From assembly GCA_035651455.1 (NCBI GenBank), contig DASRFR010000054.1:224698-288697 (forward strand): DNA of 64,000 nucleotides. The letters are read 5' to 3'. The translations under genes and the position numbers were made by a program. How positions within the stretch are numbered: position 1 is the stretch's first letter; each line of letters starts with the position of its first letter. Under the pieces are notes generated by a model that ran no database searches, had not been told where the DNA came from, and was given only the letters and a program-made list of their open reading frames with translations. Of the stretch, positions 1 to 8,370 are shown piece by piece. Source of the stretch: DASRFR01 sp035651455. Lineage in GTDB: Bacteria > Acidobacteriota > Terriglobia > Terriglobales > Acidobacteriaceae.

Positions 1-1386
1 AAAGCGCTGGGGGTCACACCGGGCGTTCTCCATCTCAACGAGGGCCACAGCGCTTTCGTTCTCCTGGAAGCCATTCGCACCCGCATGCAGGAGGAAGGTA
101 TCACTTTTGATCGGGCTGTCCCCCGCGTGTCGCGGGAGGTCGTCTTCACTACCCACACGCCCGTACCTGCCGGCCATGACCGCTTTCATGCCGATCTCAT
201 CGAGGAACACCTGGGACCTCTGCGTGACGCCCTCGGCCTTTCGCAAGAGGGCCTGATGACCCTTGGACGCGAGAACCCGACCGATCCCAACGAGACGTTT
301 TGCATGACTGTCCTGGGCCTGAAGATGTCGCGACGCGCTAACGCGGTTTCGGCCTTGCACGGTGAAGTGTCACGCGCTATGTGGGTAGGGTTGTCTCCGG
401 GGAGCTCGGAAGATGAAGTTCCCATCGGCCACGTCACCAACGGCGTGCATGTTCACTCCTGGTTGGCTCCGCAGATGGTCCGCCTTTACGACCGCCATCT
501 CGGGACAGGCTGGCACTTGCAGAGCAGCGAGGCTCGTACCTGGGAGGGCATTGAAAACGTCGACGATGGCGAGTTGTGGGAGACCCACATTCACCTTAAG
601 TCTCGCCTGCTGGAGTTCGTGCGCCGCCGCGCCGCCGAACAGGCGGAGTATCGCGGCGAATCCCGCGAGGTGATAAAGAGGTTCACCAGCATCTTCAGCC
701 CTGACGCGCTCACCATCGGCTTCGCCCGCCGCTTCGCGACCTATAAGCGGGCTAACCTGGTGCTGGCCGATTTGGAATATCTTGCCTCAATGGTCAACGA
801 TCCCAAGCGTCCCGTGCAATTCGTCTTTGCCGGAAAAGCTCATCCCCATGACGAGCCCGGCAAGCGCATCCTGCAACAGATTGCCCAACTGATGCGCGAC
901 CCTCTGTTCGCGGACAAATTCATCTTTGTTGAGGATTACGACATCAACGTCGGACGCCACTTTGTGCAGGGCGTCGACGTTTGGTTGAACAACCCGCGTC
1001 GCCCCCAGGAGGCGTCCGGCACCAGCGGTCAGAAAGTCGTCCTGAATGGAGGCTTGAACCTGTCAGTTCTCGACGGCTGGTGGGCGGAGGCCTATGACGG
1101 CCTGAATGGCTTCGCCATCGGAACTGGCCGTACCCATTCCGATATGAGCGTGCATGATCGTCGCGACGCCGAGGATCTACGGCGCACTTTGCGCGACGAA
1201 GTTATACCGTTGTACTACCAGCGCGACAGCGACGGGCTTCCGCGCGGTTGGATCAAGCGCATGAAGCGCACCATCCGCACTCTGGGCTGGCGATTCAATG
1301 CCGATCGTATGGTTATGGACTACACGTTAAAAGGTTATGTCCCCGCCGCCGGCGGACGATCCAGCGACATGCGGCCGAGTTGGTGA
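1..1386 (+). CDS. glgP: alpha-glucan (glycogen/maltodextrin) phosphorylase, 3' part
   Basis: The reading frame is open from the first base, so the 5' end lies outside the window; 461 residues are visible. It begins KALGVTPGVLHLNEGHSAF, which matches the HLNEGH substrate-site motif of GT35 phosphorylases. Near residues 335-350 it carries EASGTSGQKVVLNGGLN, equivalent to the PLP-lysine segment of glycogen phosphorylase (GTGNMK in E. coli), so the lysine that binds pyridoxal phosphate is present. The enzyme would release glucose-1-phosphate from cytoplasmic alpha-glucans. The form resembles the short-type phosphorylases that usually carry an N-terminal DUF3417 region, but that part is not visible. 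The last residues (PAAGGRSSDMRPSW) look like an unstructured tail. The assignment is firm; the exact glucan substrate is not determined. Confidence 0.93.
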   Translation, partial: KALGVTPGVLHLNEGHSAFVLLEAIRTRMQEEGITFDRAVPRVSREVVFTTHTPVPAGHDRFHADLIEEHLGPLRDALGLSQEGLMTLGRENPTDPNETFCMTVLGLKMSRRANAVSALHGEVSRAMWVGLSPGSSEDEVPIGHVTNGVHVHSWLAPQMVRLYDRHLGTGWHLQSSEARTWEGIENVDDGELWETHIHLKSRLLEFVRRRAAEQAEYRGESREVIKRFTSIFSPDALTIGFARRFATYKRANLVLADLEYLASMVNDPKRPVQFVFAGKAHPHDEPGKRILQQIAQLMRDPLFADKFIFVEDYDINVGRHFVQGVDVWLNNPRRPQEASGTSGQKVVLNGGLNLSVLDGWWAEAYDGLNGFAIGTGRTHSDMSVHDRRDAEDLRRTLRDEVIPLYYQRDSDGLPRGWIKRMKRTIRTLGWRFNADRMVMDYTLKGYVPAAGGRSSDMRPSW

Positions 1387-1644
1387 TCGCCGCGCCGCGA
1401 TCTCAGCGGGCGTGATCTCGACGCGAGTGATGTCAGCGCGGTGATCCCGACGCGATATATCTCGCGATTGCTGAATGTCAGCGTGGCCCGCCTCAGTACA
1501 AACTGATCTGGCGGACCTTACGCCGACAGCAACTCTCAGGAATGCTGCCCCTGGGGACGAAGCCAAAATATCGAAGGGCCTTACCCGCCGTTGATCAGCG
1601 CCGTAGCGGATGGTTATGTTAGATTTAAGTGGGCCACTCACGTG

Positions 1645-1720
1645 GGGCGCGTAGCTCAGTTGGTAGAGCAATGCCCTTTTAAGGCATGGGTCGCAGGTTC
1701 GAATCCTGCCGCGCTCACCA
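1645..1720 (+). tRNA. tRNA-Lys (anticodon TTT)
   Basis: A full cloverleaf can be folded by eye. The acceptor stem is GGGCGCG (1645-1651) with CGCGCTC (1710-1716), with one G-T pair. The D stem is GCTC/GAGC, the anticodon stem ATGCC/GGCAT with loop CTTTTAA (anticodon TTT at 1678-1680), and the T stem GCAGG/CCTGC with loop TTCGAAT. Discriminator A1717 and an encoded CCA (1718-1720) follow. An integrase-like frame on the opposite strand runs into this gene, which suggests it serves or served as an integration site. Confidence 0.97.
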
Positions 1721-2258
1721 GAAGTCCTCTGTATTCACGCCTCTTTTGTGCGATTTTCCTCTCCGGCTGCAAAACACCCGATTTCCCATTGTGCCCATTT
1801 TTGTGCCTACCCGGAGTTGCTACCGATTGCTGTACTCCTGTACCCAAGGCAGCGAAGGCACGGTCAATAGTATCGGGGTGCGGGTGTACGTATCGGCTAG
1901 AGATAGCGATTGATGAGTGTCCGGCTATCCGCATTAGCGTCCAGACGTCGCAACCGCTCGCGCCGAGCCGGGTGAGGAAAGTATGTCGAAGGCTGTACAG
2001 AACGAACGGTTCCAGCTTGGCAACCTTGAGGGCCATACGATGTTGCTTCTTCAGCGTGCTGTGACTTATATGTGCGGTCTTCGTGGGAGCGGGCCATACC
2101 CAACCGCTTGTAGGACTTCCCTGCGATTGCCATCGAGTCGCAAGCACTGAGAGGACACGGGCGGTCACCGGTATGAATCTCCGAGCGGCCGATGTCTTGC
2201 CTTTGAGCACAATAACTGTGCCGCGTTTCCTGGCATCGGGCACATGATTTCCTGCCAT
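1656..2258 (-). pseudogene. tyrosine recombinase/integrase, C-terminal remnant overlapping tRNA-Lys
   Basis: This is a 200-residue frame holding only the catalytic half of a phage-type integrase. Visible are the beta-strand lysine region (KGKTSAARRFIPVT), the LRHTFLTR box, GHSSIAISSRYVHP with the second active-site His, and a following Tyr candidate. The N-terminal arm and core-binding domains expected for a protein of about 330-400 residues are absent, and the next gene begins within about 40 bp of the frame's start, so it is probably truncated and inactive. Its last residues, AAGFEPATHALKGHCSTN, are encoded by the antisense strand of the tRNA-Lys gene; this is a known hallmark of integrases whose gene end was recreated by integration into a tRNA. 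It marks the left edge of a putative island reaching to about 19241. Confidence 0.8.
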
Positions 2259-2299
2259 TGCATTCGGTGCAGTTCATCTAAGGTGTTGCCTCTGAATCG

Positions 2300-4015
2300 T
2301 CAGGTGCCCGTGCCCGCTACGGCAACTGTTTGAGGACTGCCGCCGCCGTTATCGAAAATTTCCAGCGTAGAAGTCCGGAATCCGGTGCGAGTCGGCGTGA
2401 ATTGGATGGATACTGTGCAACTGGCACCTGCGGGGAGTTGGGTCCCGCAGTTGTTGGTTTCAGAGAAATCCCGCCACTCGGTCACAATGCTGAAATCGAT
2501 TTGGCTGATCGTGATCGCCGTATTGCCGTGATTGGTCACTTGGACTGTCTGCGGCGCACTTTTACTTCCAACTTTTTGATCTCCGAATTTCAATGCGTTT
2601 GGAGACACTGCAACCACCGTGCCAGAACCCATGAGTTCCACAACCTGAGGCTTACTGGAGGCGCTGTCTTCAATGGTGATGAGGCCCACCTTCGGTCCGA
2701 TCGACATTGGTTGAAAATTGGCTTGAATCGCACAAGTGCCGCCGGGTGGCAACTGCCGCGCGCAGCTCGTTTCGTGAATTTTGAACTGTCCCTCTACCTT
2801 GATCGATGAGATTGAAAGCGTGTTAGTGCCGCTATTGCTGAGATTCACAGTGAGAGGCGCGCTGGTTGTACCCACTAACTGCGTTAGAAAATTCAGCGGC
2901 GTACTCGGGGAAAATGTCATCGAACCCGTGTTCAGCACGGTGATGACTTGGCCGAAGTAATCCGGCACAACGATGTCCAATTTGCCATCGTTGTTAAAGT
3001 CGCCGACGGTTACGAAGCGGTCCTGCTTCCCGTCGCCATAATACGCGCTCGGCTCAATAAACGTGCCGTCTCCCCTTCCCTGCAGTATGCTGAACCCGCC
3101 GTCGATCGAAGCCACGACAAGGTCAAGCTTGCCTTCTCCATTGAAGTCGCCGCTCGCGAGCCAATCGCCGCCGTTGTTGTGCGTCAGATAGGCGGAGGCG
3201 CCTTGAAACGTGCCGTTACCATTTCCCAAGAGCACGTTTACAGCGCCAGATAAAGTCACTATGGCGAGGTCCTGACGTTTGTCGCCATTGAAATCCGCAG
3301 CGACAACCACTTCTGGACCCTGCAATATGGAATAACTCGGGCCAGTTTCAAACGTGCCATCTCCATTTCCCAGAAAAATACCGACCAGACTGTACCCTCC
3401 CAAGGACTCTCCAGCGGCAAAGTCCACCTTTCCATCTCCATTGAAATCTCCGATACCCACTCCCGAGAGTCCGGAGACGAATGTGTTGATCGCCGCCTGA
3501 AAGGTGCCATCGCCATTGCCGAGCAGTACACTCACATACGGGAAGCTTGTTAACGATAAATCCGGCAGACCATCTCCGTTTACATCTGCGGTCCAGACCA
3601 AGAGTGTACCGGGAGCAACGTTGGTGGTCTTTGCTGGTTGAAACGTTCCATCACCGTTGCCCAGCAATACGCTTACGGTGTTGGTGAGGACATTCACAAC
3701 CGCCAAATCCAGGTTGCCATCGCGATTGAAGTCGGCAGCTACAACAGAATCCGGCCCATTTCCCACCGAATAGTTCACAGCAGGCTGGAACGTTCCGCCC
3801 CCTTTGCCCAGAAATACCGAGACCACATTTGAGTTGAGCTCCGACGCAACCGCGATATCTAATTTTCCATCGTGATCAAAGTCTCCAACCGCCACCGAAT
3901 TTGGTCCCGGCAAAGTAGGGGAGCTTCCGCGCGTCTCGAACTGGGCCCACAGCATCGAGGGGACAAGCATCAAGGCAACGACCAGCAACCGAACGATAAC
4001 AGTTAAAAGCCCCAT
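2300..4015 (-). CDS. secreted FG-GAP/VCBS repeat protein with choice-of-anchor D domains
   Basis: The mature part has at least six FG-GAP-type blades, each with a DFNGDGKLD-like calcium loop followed by VLLGNGDGTF-like strands, forming an integrin-like propeller. Two ASH/choice-of-anchor D Ig-like domains follow, with the repeated TSCARQLPPGGTCAI and NCGTQLPAGASCTV signatures. It should be exported and exposed on the surface or in the periplasm, with a likely binding role. The start at 4015 is preferred because it gives a standard signal peptide (MGLLTVIVRLLVVALMLVPS, then MLWAQ). ATG 4051 is an alternative; the frame stays open to 4264, but that would overlap the divergent gene. Unlike three other giant proteins in the window it ends directly after an anchor-D domain, without a C-terminal membrane module. 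A 53-bp stretch of its anchor-D coding region (2724-2776) recurs at 4764-4816. Confidence 0.85.
   Translation of the reverse strand: MGLLTVIVRLLVVALMLVPSMLWAQFETRGSSPTLPGPNSVAVGDFDHDGKLDIAVASELNSNVVSVFLGKGGGTFQPAVNYSVGNGPDSVVAADFNRDGNLDLAVVNVLTNTVSVLLGNGDGTFQPAKTTNVAPGTLLVWTADVNGDGLPDLSLTSFPYVSVLLGNGDGTFQAAINTFVSGLSGVGIGDFNGDGKVDFAAGESLGGYSLVGIFLGNGDGTFETGPSYSILQGPEVVVAADFNGDKRQDLAIVTLSGAVNVLLGNGNGTFQGASAYLTHNNGGDWLASGDFNGEGKLDLVVASIDGGFSILQGRGDGTFIEPSAYYGDGKQDRFVTVGDFNNDGKLDIVVPDYFGQVITVLNTGSMTFSPSTPLNFLTQLVGTTSAPLTVNLSNSGTNTLSISSIKVEGQFKIHETSCARQLPPGGTCAIQANFQPMSIGPKVGLITIEDSASSKPQVVELMGSGTVVAVSPNALKFGDQKVGSKSAPQTVQVTNHGNTAITISQIDFSIVTEWRDFSETNNCGTQLPAGASCTVSIQFTPTRTGFRTSTLEIFDNGGGSPQTVAVAGTGT
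2724..2776 (+). repeat. 53-bp direct repeat, copy A (inside anchor-D coding region)
   Basis: It is identical to 4764-4816 except for three substitutions clustered near the middle. Here it encodes, on the minus strand, the ETSCARQLPPGGTCAIQ segment of an anchor-D domain, so this is its native context. Confidence 0.95.
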
Positions 4016-4252
4016 CCCTTCATACGACCCCCGCCTAATAACCAACCACATCCCCCGGTCAGGTGCGATATGTGCCGTCGCATTATCCCACACCCGTTTT
4101 GAGCCTGCTACCGTTTTTCCGCGTAGACGGCGCAATGTACAAAAATCGATCCTTTGTTCCGATTTCGTAACAAAAAAAATAGGATTGTATTTCTTGTGTC
4201 GACTCTGGCTGTATGTTTGACGGTACATCTGGAACAAGGAGTAGGTTTGCGC

Positions 4253-4861
4253 ATGCGATGTCATTGCGTGTTGTGCTCAGTTGTCCTGCTTGTAGTTCAA
4301 GTCTGGGGTTCGCTTTCCGCATACGGCCAGACCGCACCCCTTCCACTCGGATCAATATCAACACCAGTACTCCAGCAGCAAGGCTGCCCAAGCAGTTTTT
4401 CGACCAGCACGTGTTATAACGCCACCATCACATGCCAAGGTACGGCACCGATTACGGTCATTTTCGGGTATGCGCTGCCACAGCAGCCAACACCATTCGG
4501 GACCATCGTGTTCTTCGGGGGCGGTGGAGGAGAGAGCCCGTTTTCACAGCCGGCCGTCGAGCAGAGCTACGCCAACGACTATCTGGCAGCTGGCTATGAA
4601 ATTGTGGAGGCAGCATGGGCATCTGACTGGGAGCAGACAAGCGCTCTGGGGCAGCCATATACAGCCAACATCATGACAGCCGCGTGTCGCCCAGCGACCT
4701 TCCTTAACTTTGTTAGGTTCGGGACGAATCCGCAGCTTTATCAAAGCGGAGGAATGTGCGCCCTGAATCGCACAAGTGCGACCCGGTGGCAACTGCCGCG
4801 CGCAGCTCGTTTCGTGGCACCCGGATGTTGTACTTGCTCTTTAGTTGAATGGCTTGATTGA
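4253..4861 (+). pseudogene. secreted alpha/beta-hydrolase-like protein, truncated before its nucleophile
   Basis: ATG 4253 has a good AAGGAG Shine-Dalgarno sequence and is followed by a signal peptide (MRCHCVLCSVVLLVVQVWGS...AYGQ). The recognisable part contains GTIVFFGGGGGESPF, a candidate oxyanion-hole region after a hydrophobic strand, and then NDYLAAGYEIVEAAW. It resembles secreted alpha/beta hydrolases of Acidobacteriota, in which an SGGMCAQG-type stretch normally leads into the nucleophile elbow. Homologous sequence stops at SGGMCA, exactly where the 53-bp repeat begins at 4764, and about 30 unrelated residues follow to the stop. No GxSxG nucleophile is encoded, so the product is very likely inactive. 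The family call rests on recall of the motif pattern and is moderate. Confidence 0.55.
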
Positions 4862-5540
4862 TAGCATCGATTACGGAGGCATCGGTGCCTCGCCCATTCT
4901 TATCCAGAGCATGAAAACTGATCAGCGAAGCGCCCGGCGCGATTCCCCGGAACTGCACCGTACAAGTCGCACAAGAGGAGGCTGTGGCATTGCTGGCGAT
5001 GATGCCGGCGACGTGAGTGCCGTGACCGTACTGATCATCCGTTCCGCCGCCAATCGTATTGTAGCTTGCGACAACATGCGAACCCGGTCCGATCAGGGTA
5101 GCGACGGAGCCGGAGGCATTCAGGTCATTGTCAACGTGAATACCGCTGTCGATAATGGCGACGCCGACTCCCTTGCCGCTCAAACCGATGCTCCACGCAT
5201 AATTCGCGAGCACTGCCGCGGCAGCATTGTTTAATAGGTTATTCAGCGGGCGATTTGGCGAGATGTATGACACCTCGCGATCCGCGGCCAGTTCGGAGAG
5301 CTTTGATGCCGGCACAGAAGCGCGCAACGATTTCACGAGCGGCAATTCAGCGCTGACTGAGCCCCCGTGCGCGACAATTTTGGCACGATGAGCTGCGCCC
5401 GGCGACGAACGAAACTGGACGGTCACGTCAACGCTGGCACGATCGTGGCGATTTTCCAGCTCGCCTGAGACCTTCCGCGGGCTCGCAAAGGCTGCCGCCG
5501 CCAGCATGAGGTAGGCAGCTAACGTCGGGTAGCGCTTCAT
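4713..5540 (-). pseudogene. secreted subtilisin-like serine protease (S8), C-terminally truncated
   Basis: The start at 5540 has an AGGAG ribosome-binding site 6 nt upstream and a signal peptide (MKRYPTLAAYLMLAAAAFAS). Residues about 35-95 look like an inhibitor I9 propeptide. The peptidase begins near 115, with the catalytic Asp131 in VAIIDSGIH and His173 in YGHGTHVAG visible. Homology ends at residue 241 (LKSKYNIRV); the next residues are read from the 53-bp repeat and beyond, in an unrelated frame. The region with the catalytic Ser (GTSMA) and oxyanion Asn is missing, so the product cannot be an active protease. It lies tail-to-tail with the truncated hydrolase-like gene, and both break at the borders of the same repeat. 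Confidence 0.82.
4764..4816 (+). repeat. 53-bp direct repeat, copy B, at the junction of two truncated genes
   Basis: This matches 50 of 53 bases of 2724-2776, in the same orientation and 2040 bp away. It sits exactly between the truncated 3' end of the plus-strand hydrolase-like gene and the truncated 3' end of the minus-strand subtilase gene; neither uses it in the anchor-D frame. It is therefore a foreign patch, left by recombination, gene conversion or assembly joining. Confidence 0.92.
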
Positions 5541-5870
5541 AATCGACTCCTACCGGACACATTGCAGGGGTTGGTCCACCTCCTCAATCAGCTATTTGCC
5601 CAGTCACCAACTGTTTACGGGAATCCCGGTTACAGTAGGGGACAATCTGTCCGCTTTTAGGCCAAACCTCGCGGGCAACTTGTCCACATCAGAACGCGTT
5701 TGACGCGTGAAACGGGAGTTCGCTCTTCGCTTACGTAACATTGCCGGGCATCAATGTTCAGCTTTGCACAAAACAACGTAACCGGAAGGTGGCGCCTGGC
5801 TCACCGCGATCCTTGCGCGGACCGGGGGGTCCGGAGGGCAATGCCGGAGAACCTGATCATTAGCGAACAG
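5541..5870. other. non-coding stretch of about 330 bp
   Basis: It lies upstream of the subtilase gene on the minus strand and beyond the end of the next minus-strand gene. Apart from the AGGAG ribosome-binding site serving the subtilase, no convincing gene, promoter or structured RNA was seen. A 104-residue plus-strand frame at 5754-6068 has no recognisable features and overlaps the better minus-strand candidate. Confidence 0.5.
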
Positions 5871-6227
5871 CTAGGCTGCCAGACGTTGCCGCATCACAGC
5901 AGCCAGGGCGGCGTGGTCGGGGGAGTGAACCACGCGGGCATGCGCGCGTGGCGGATGAGGTTCAGCTTCGTGAGCCACAATCGCGACAATATAAGGATCC
6001 GGGCATTTCGCATGGAAGAAATCCGTCAAACTCGCCCGGACCGCTGCGGGCAGCAGATGGCAGAGTAGCAGGATTCCGCAGCGGCCGAGGCTGATCTCCA
6101 AGAGAGCGGCGCCTTCGTTATGGACCCAGACAACATCGCAACCCAGCGCCGTGAGGACTCGCCGGCGCGATCCGGCCAGGGTGCGATCCGGACAAACGTG
6201 CAGCACGGTACACGTGGACTCTGCCAC
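5871..6227 (-). CDS. small receiver-like (degenerate REC) protein
   Basis: The frame gives 118 residues from GTG 6227, which has a weak AAAGG upstream; the frame stays open further upstream but without likeness to anything. The sequence TVLHVCPDRTLAGSRRRVLTAL-GCDVVWVHN alternates as strand-helix-strand like the start of a response-regulator receiver. EISLGRCGILLLCHLLP sits where the phospho-acceptor strand would be, but the Asp is replaced (GILLLCH). IVAIVAH fits the later strand. If real, it would be a phosphorylation-independent receiver or protein-interaction module. It is divergent from the hemerythrin gene, so the two could share a control region. Both the reading and the start are uncertain. 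Confidence 0.45.
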   Translation of the reverse strand: MAESTCTVLHVCPDRTLAGSRRRVLTALGCDVVWVHNEGAALLEISLGRCGILLLCHLLPAAVRASLTDFFHAKCPDPYIVAIVAHEAEPHPPRAHARVVHSPDHAALAAVMRQRLAA

Positions 6228-6387
6228 GAAACCTTTGATGTCATCTGAAGCCCCGGCGTTGATTAGCTTTTCGGTTTCCAACCCGGGGCGGCCAATGCAT
6301 CCTTTCTGCCGTATTCCGAAACTAAGTGCCTGCGGGAGGTGGCCTAGCGCCGGGGCTCCCTTAAGGGTGCGGACAAGAGGAGAACTC

Positions 6388-7047
6388 ATGCTGGAAAAGC
6401 TGCTTCTACCGGACAATCACGCCATTTCGATTTTGATGAAGGATCATGACCGGGTTAAGAACTTGTTCGACCGTTTCGAGAAGTCCGAATCGCCGGCGGA
6501 GAAGGAGAAGATCATCGGCGAAGCCGTGACCGAGCTCAAAATTCATGCCACCATCGAGGAGGAGATCTTCTACCCGGCTGTGCGCAAGCTGGTCGACAAG
6601 GACCTCATGAACGAGGCCGACGAGGAGCATCACGTCGCCCGCGTGCTGGTCGCCGAGCTCGACCGCAACGGCCGGCGCGACGATCACCGCGATGCGAAGT
6701 TCACCGTTCTCGCCGAGAGCGTGCGGCACCATATTAAGGAAGAGGAAGGCGAGATGCTGCCCAAGGCGAAGGGGCTGGAGATTGACTTTGAAGCTCTCGG
6801 TCAGCAGATGCTCGCGCGCAAGAAGGATCTGCAGAGGAACGGCATACCTCCCGACGCCGAACACGCGATGGTGGCCGTGGTGAACGGCAAGGACGATACC
6901 CCCGCAAACGCGTCCCGCCGGACCACAAGAGCAGGTAGGTTGGGGACGGGAGGTTCCACAACCGCCAAATCGACCCGGCCGGCAAAATCGTCCTCGTCCC
7001 ATCCTTCGCGACAGCGGTCAAAGGGCAGACGGGCTGGGCAGAAGTGA
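6388..7047 (+). CDS. hemerythrin HHE-domain protein with basic C-terminal tail
   Basis: ATG 6388 has an AGGAG site at the right distance. Residues about 10-150 form the four-helix hemerythrin/HHE fold, with metal-ligand candidates in LMKDHDRVK, ATIEEEIFYP, EADEEHHVARV and VRHHIKEEEGEM. Such proteins carry a non-heme di-iron site and bind O2 or NO, or help in oxidative and iron stress in the cytoplasm. The last 55 or so residues are a Ser/Thr/Lys/Arg-rich, probably disordered, tail (ASRRTTRAGRL...KGRRAGQK), unlike the typical short family members, and could bind nucleic acid or anionic surfaces. It stands alone on its strand; the downstream BON and glycine-zipper genes suggest a stress theme. 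Confidence 0.88.
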   Translation: MLEKLLLPDNHAISILMKDHDRVKNLFDRFEKSESPAEKEKIIGEAVTELKIHATIEEEIFYPAVRKLVDKDLMNEADEEHHVARVLVAELDRNGRRDDHRDAKFTVLAESVRHHIKEEEGEMLPKAKGLEIDFEALGQQMLARKKDLQRNGIPPDAEHAMVAVVNGKDDTPANASRRTTRAGRLGTGGSTTAKSTRPAKSSSSHPSRQRSKGRRAGQK

Positions 7048-7355
7048 ACTGGATCTTTCAGTTCGATTCAGAGACTTAATGGCGACCGAGAGCAACGCTT
7101 ACAGCAGATCTGCTCGGATTGCAGCCATCACGAGGAGCTAAGGGTCATTGTTTCCTCCTGATCGGAAACCTGCGAGTGATGTGCAGGCGCGCTCGCTTTG
7201 TGCGTGGCGAGTTAATGCGCTGCTCGAAAGCAGCTCTGCTTACCCGCCAGGAGCGTTCGACAGCGTACGTTTTCTACTCTGGATTTAGCATTACTCCCGA
7301 CTATCTGTCCCACTCACTTTGACATCGAACCAGCTGCGTCCAAGGAGGCGAACTG
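7048..7355. other. intergenic stretch of about 308 bp
   Basis: No convincing gene was seen. A 67-residue frame (7119-7322) has no ribosome-binding site or recognisable features. The right end carries AAGGAGG (about 7342-7348), the strong ribosome-binding site of the BON-domain gene, so its promoter probably lies here. Confidence 0.5.
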
Positions 7356-7739
7356 ATGAACAAAGTATTTCCGCTGGCAATGCTCGTGTTTCTGTTACTC
7401 AGCGGCTTATGTCTCGGGCAGGACAATTCTCAGCAGGTGCCCGCCGACAACACGAAGGTCAATCAACGGGATCGCAGCCAGAACGAACCAACGGCAGATC
7501 AGCAGAAAGAAAACTCCAGCGACCGGGAGCTCGCACGGCAAGTCCGACGCGCAATTGTGAAGGATAAGTCATTATCCACGGACGCTCACAATGTAAAAAT
7601 CATCGCGCAGAACGGCTCAGTGACTTTGAAAGGCCCCGTGAAGTCGGAAGAGGAGAAGCAAGCTCTCGAATCGAAGGCGGCGGAGATCGCAGGAGCTGGC
7701 AAGGTTAACAGCGAGCTTCAAGTCGCGCCCAGCAAGTGA
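7356..7739 (+). CDS. periplasmic BON-domain protein
   Basis: A 127-residue protein with a clear signal peptide (MNKVFPLAMLVFLLLSGLCLGQ) is followed by a polar linker rich in Gln/Asn/Asp (about residues 22-60). A single BON domain lies at about 60-125 (DRELARQVRRAIVKD, VKIIAQNGSVTLKGPVKSEEEK, AAEIAGAGKVNSELQV). BON domains occur in OsmY-like envelope stress proteins and bind membranes or phospholipids. The start is fixed by AAGGAGG 8-9 nt upstream. A gap of about 50 bp separates it from the next gene on the same strand, so the two may be co-transcribed as an envelope-stress pair. Confidence 0.9.
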   Translation: MNKVFPLAMLVFLLLSGLCLGQDNSQQVPADNTKVNQRDRSQNEPTADQQKENSSDRELARQVRRAIVKDKSLSTDAHNVKIIAQNGSVTLKGPVKSEEEKQALESKAAEIAGAGKVNSELQVAPSK

Positions 7740-7788
7740 CGCTTGTTTTAGCCCAGCACATCACACAATATTCAAGGAGACTTTCAAA

Positions 7789-8352
7789 ATGGCAGGAAAG
7801 AACACAGCAGTGTTTGGAATTTACCGCAACCGTCTGGACGTCGAAACCGCAGTCGATACCTTGCGAACCGAAGGCTTTCGTAGCACTGACATATCGGTGT
7901 TGTTTCCGGAGAACGAGGGAACAAAAGATTTCGCTCATGAGAAGTCGACCAAAGCGCCAGAGGGAACCGCTACGGGAGCAGGGACGGGAGCAGTGATCGG
8001 TGGAACGCTGGGATGGCTGGCGGGAATCGGCGCGCTCGCCATACCTGGGGTTGGTCCCCTTATTGCGGCGGGACCGATTGTGGCTGCACTGACGGGAGTA
8101 GGTGTCGGCGGCGCAATCGGCGGTATCAGCGGTGCTTTGATTGGAATGGGCATTCCGGAGTATGAAGCGAAACGTTACGAGGGTCGGGTGAAGGATGGAG
8201 GAATTCTTCTGTCCGTACACTCCGACAATTCGGACTGGACACGTAAGGCAAAGGACATTTTGGAACGCACCGGAGCTGACGACGTGTCTTCTAGTGGAGA
8301 AGCCAAGGCTGACTTCTCGAAAACCGACAAGCCTATGCCGCGCGCAAGCTAA
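7789..8352 (+). CDS. GSP17M/YflT-like stress protein with glycine-zipper membrane segment
   Basis: The N-terminal part (AVFGIYRNRLDVETAVDTL...ISVLFPENEG) is the ferredoxin-like half seen in general stress protein 17M-type proteins, with residues pairing a sensor-like fold to FxxTDISVL. Residues about 60-120 are a long Gly/Ala-rich hydrophobic block (GAGTGAVIGGTLGWLAGIGA, then PGVGPLIAAGP and GVGVGGAIGGISGALIGMGI) that fits a glycine-zipper membrane insertion. The C-terminal part returns to a soluble fold (GGILLSVHSDNSDWTRKAKDILERTGADDV). The start has AAGGAG upstream. Such genes are often general-stress induced; the specific function is unknown. It probably forms a unit with the upstream BON gene and ends at the hairpin at 8371-8402. 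Confidence 0.8.
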   Translation: MAGKNTAVFGIYRNRLDVETAVDTLRTEGFRSTDISVLFPENEGTKDFAHEKSTKAPEGTATGAGTGAVIGGTLGWLAGIGALAIPGVGPLIAAGPIVAALTGVGVGGAIGGISGALIGMGIPEYEAKRYEGRVKDGGILLSVHSDNSDWTRKAKDILERTGADDVSSSGEAKADFSKTDKPMPRAS

Positions 8353-8370
8353 AGAGCATTACCAAACCAC

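Noticed and set aside
4154..4252. Longer N-terminus for the hydrolase-like gene
   Set aside because: ATG 4253 has a strong ribosome-binding site and a signal peptide directly after it; the upstream part would overlap the divergent gene's control region.
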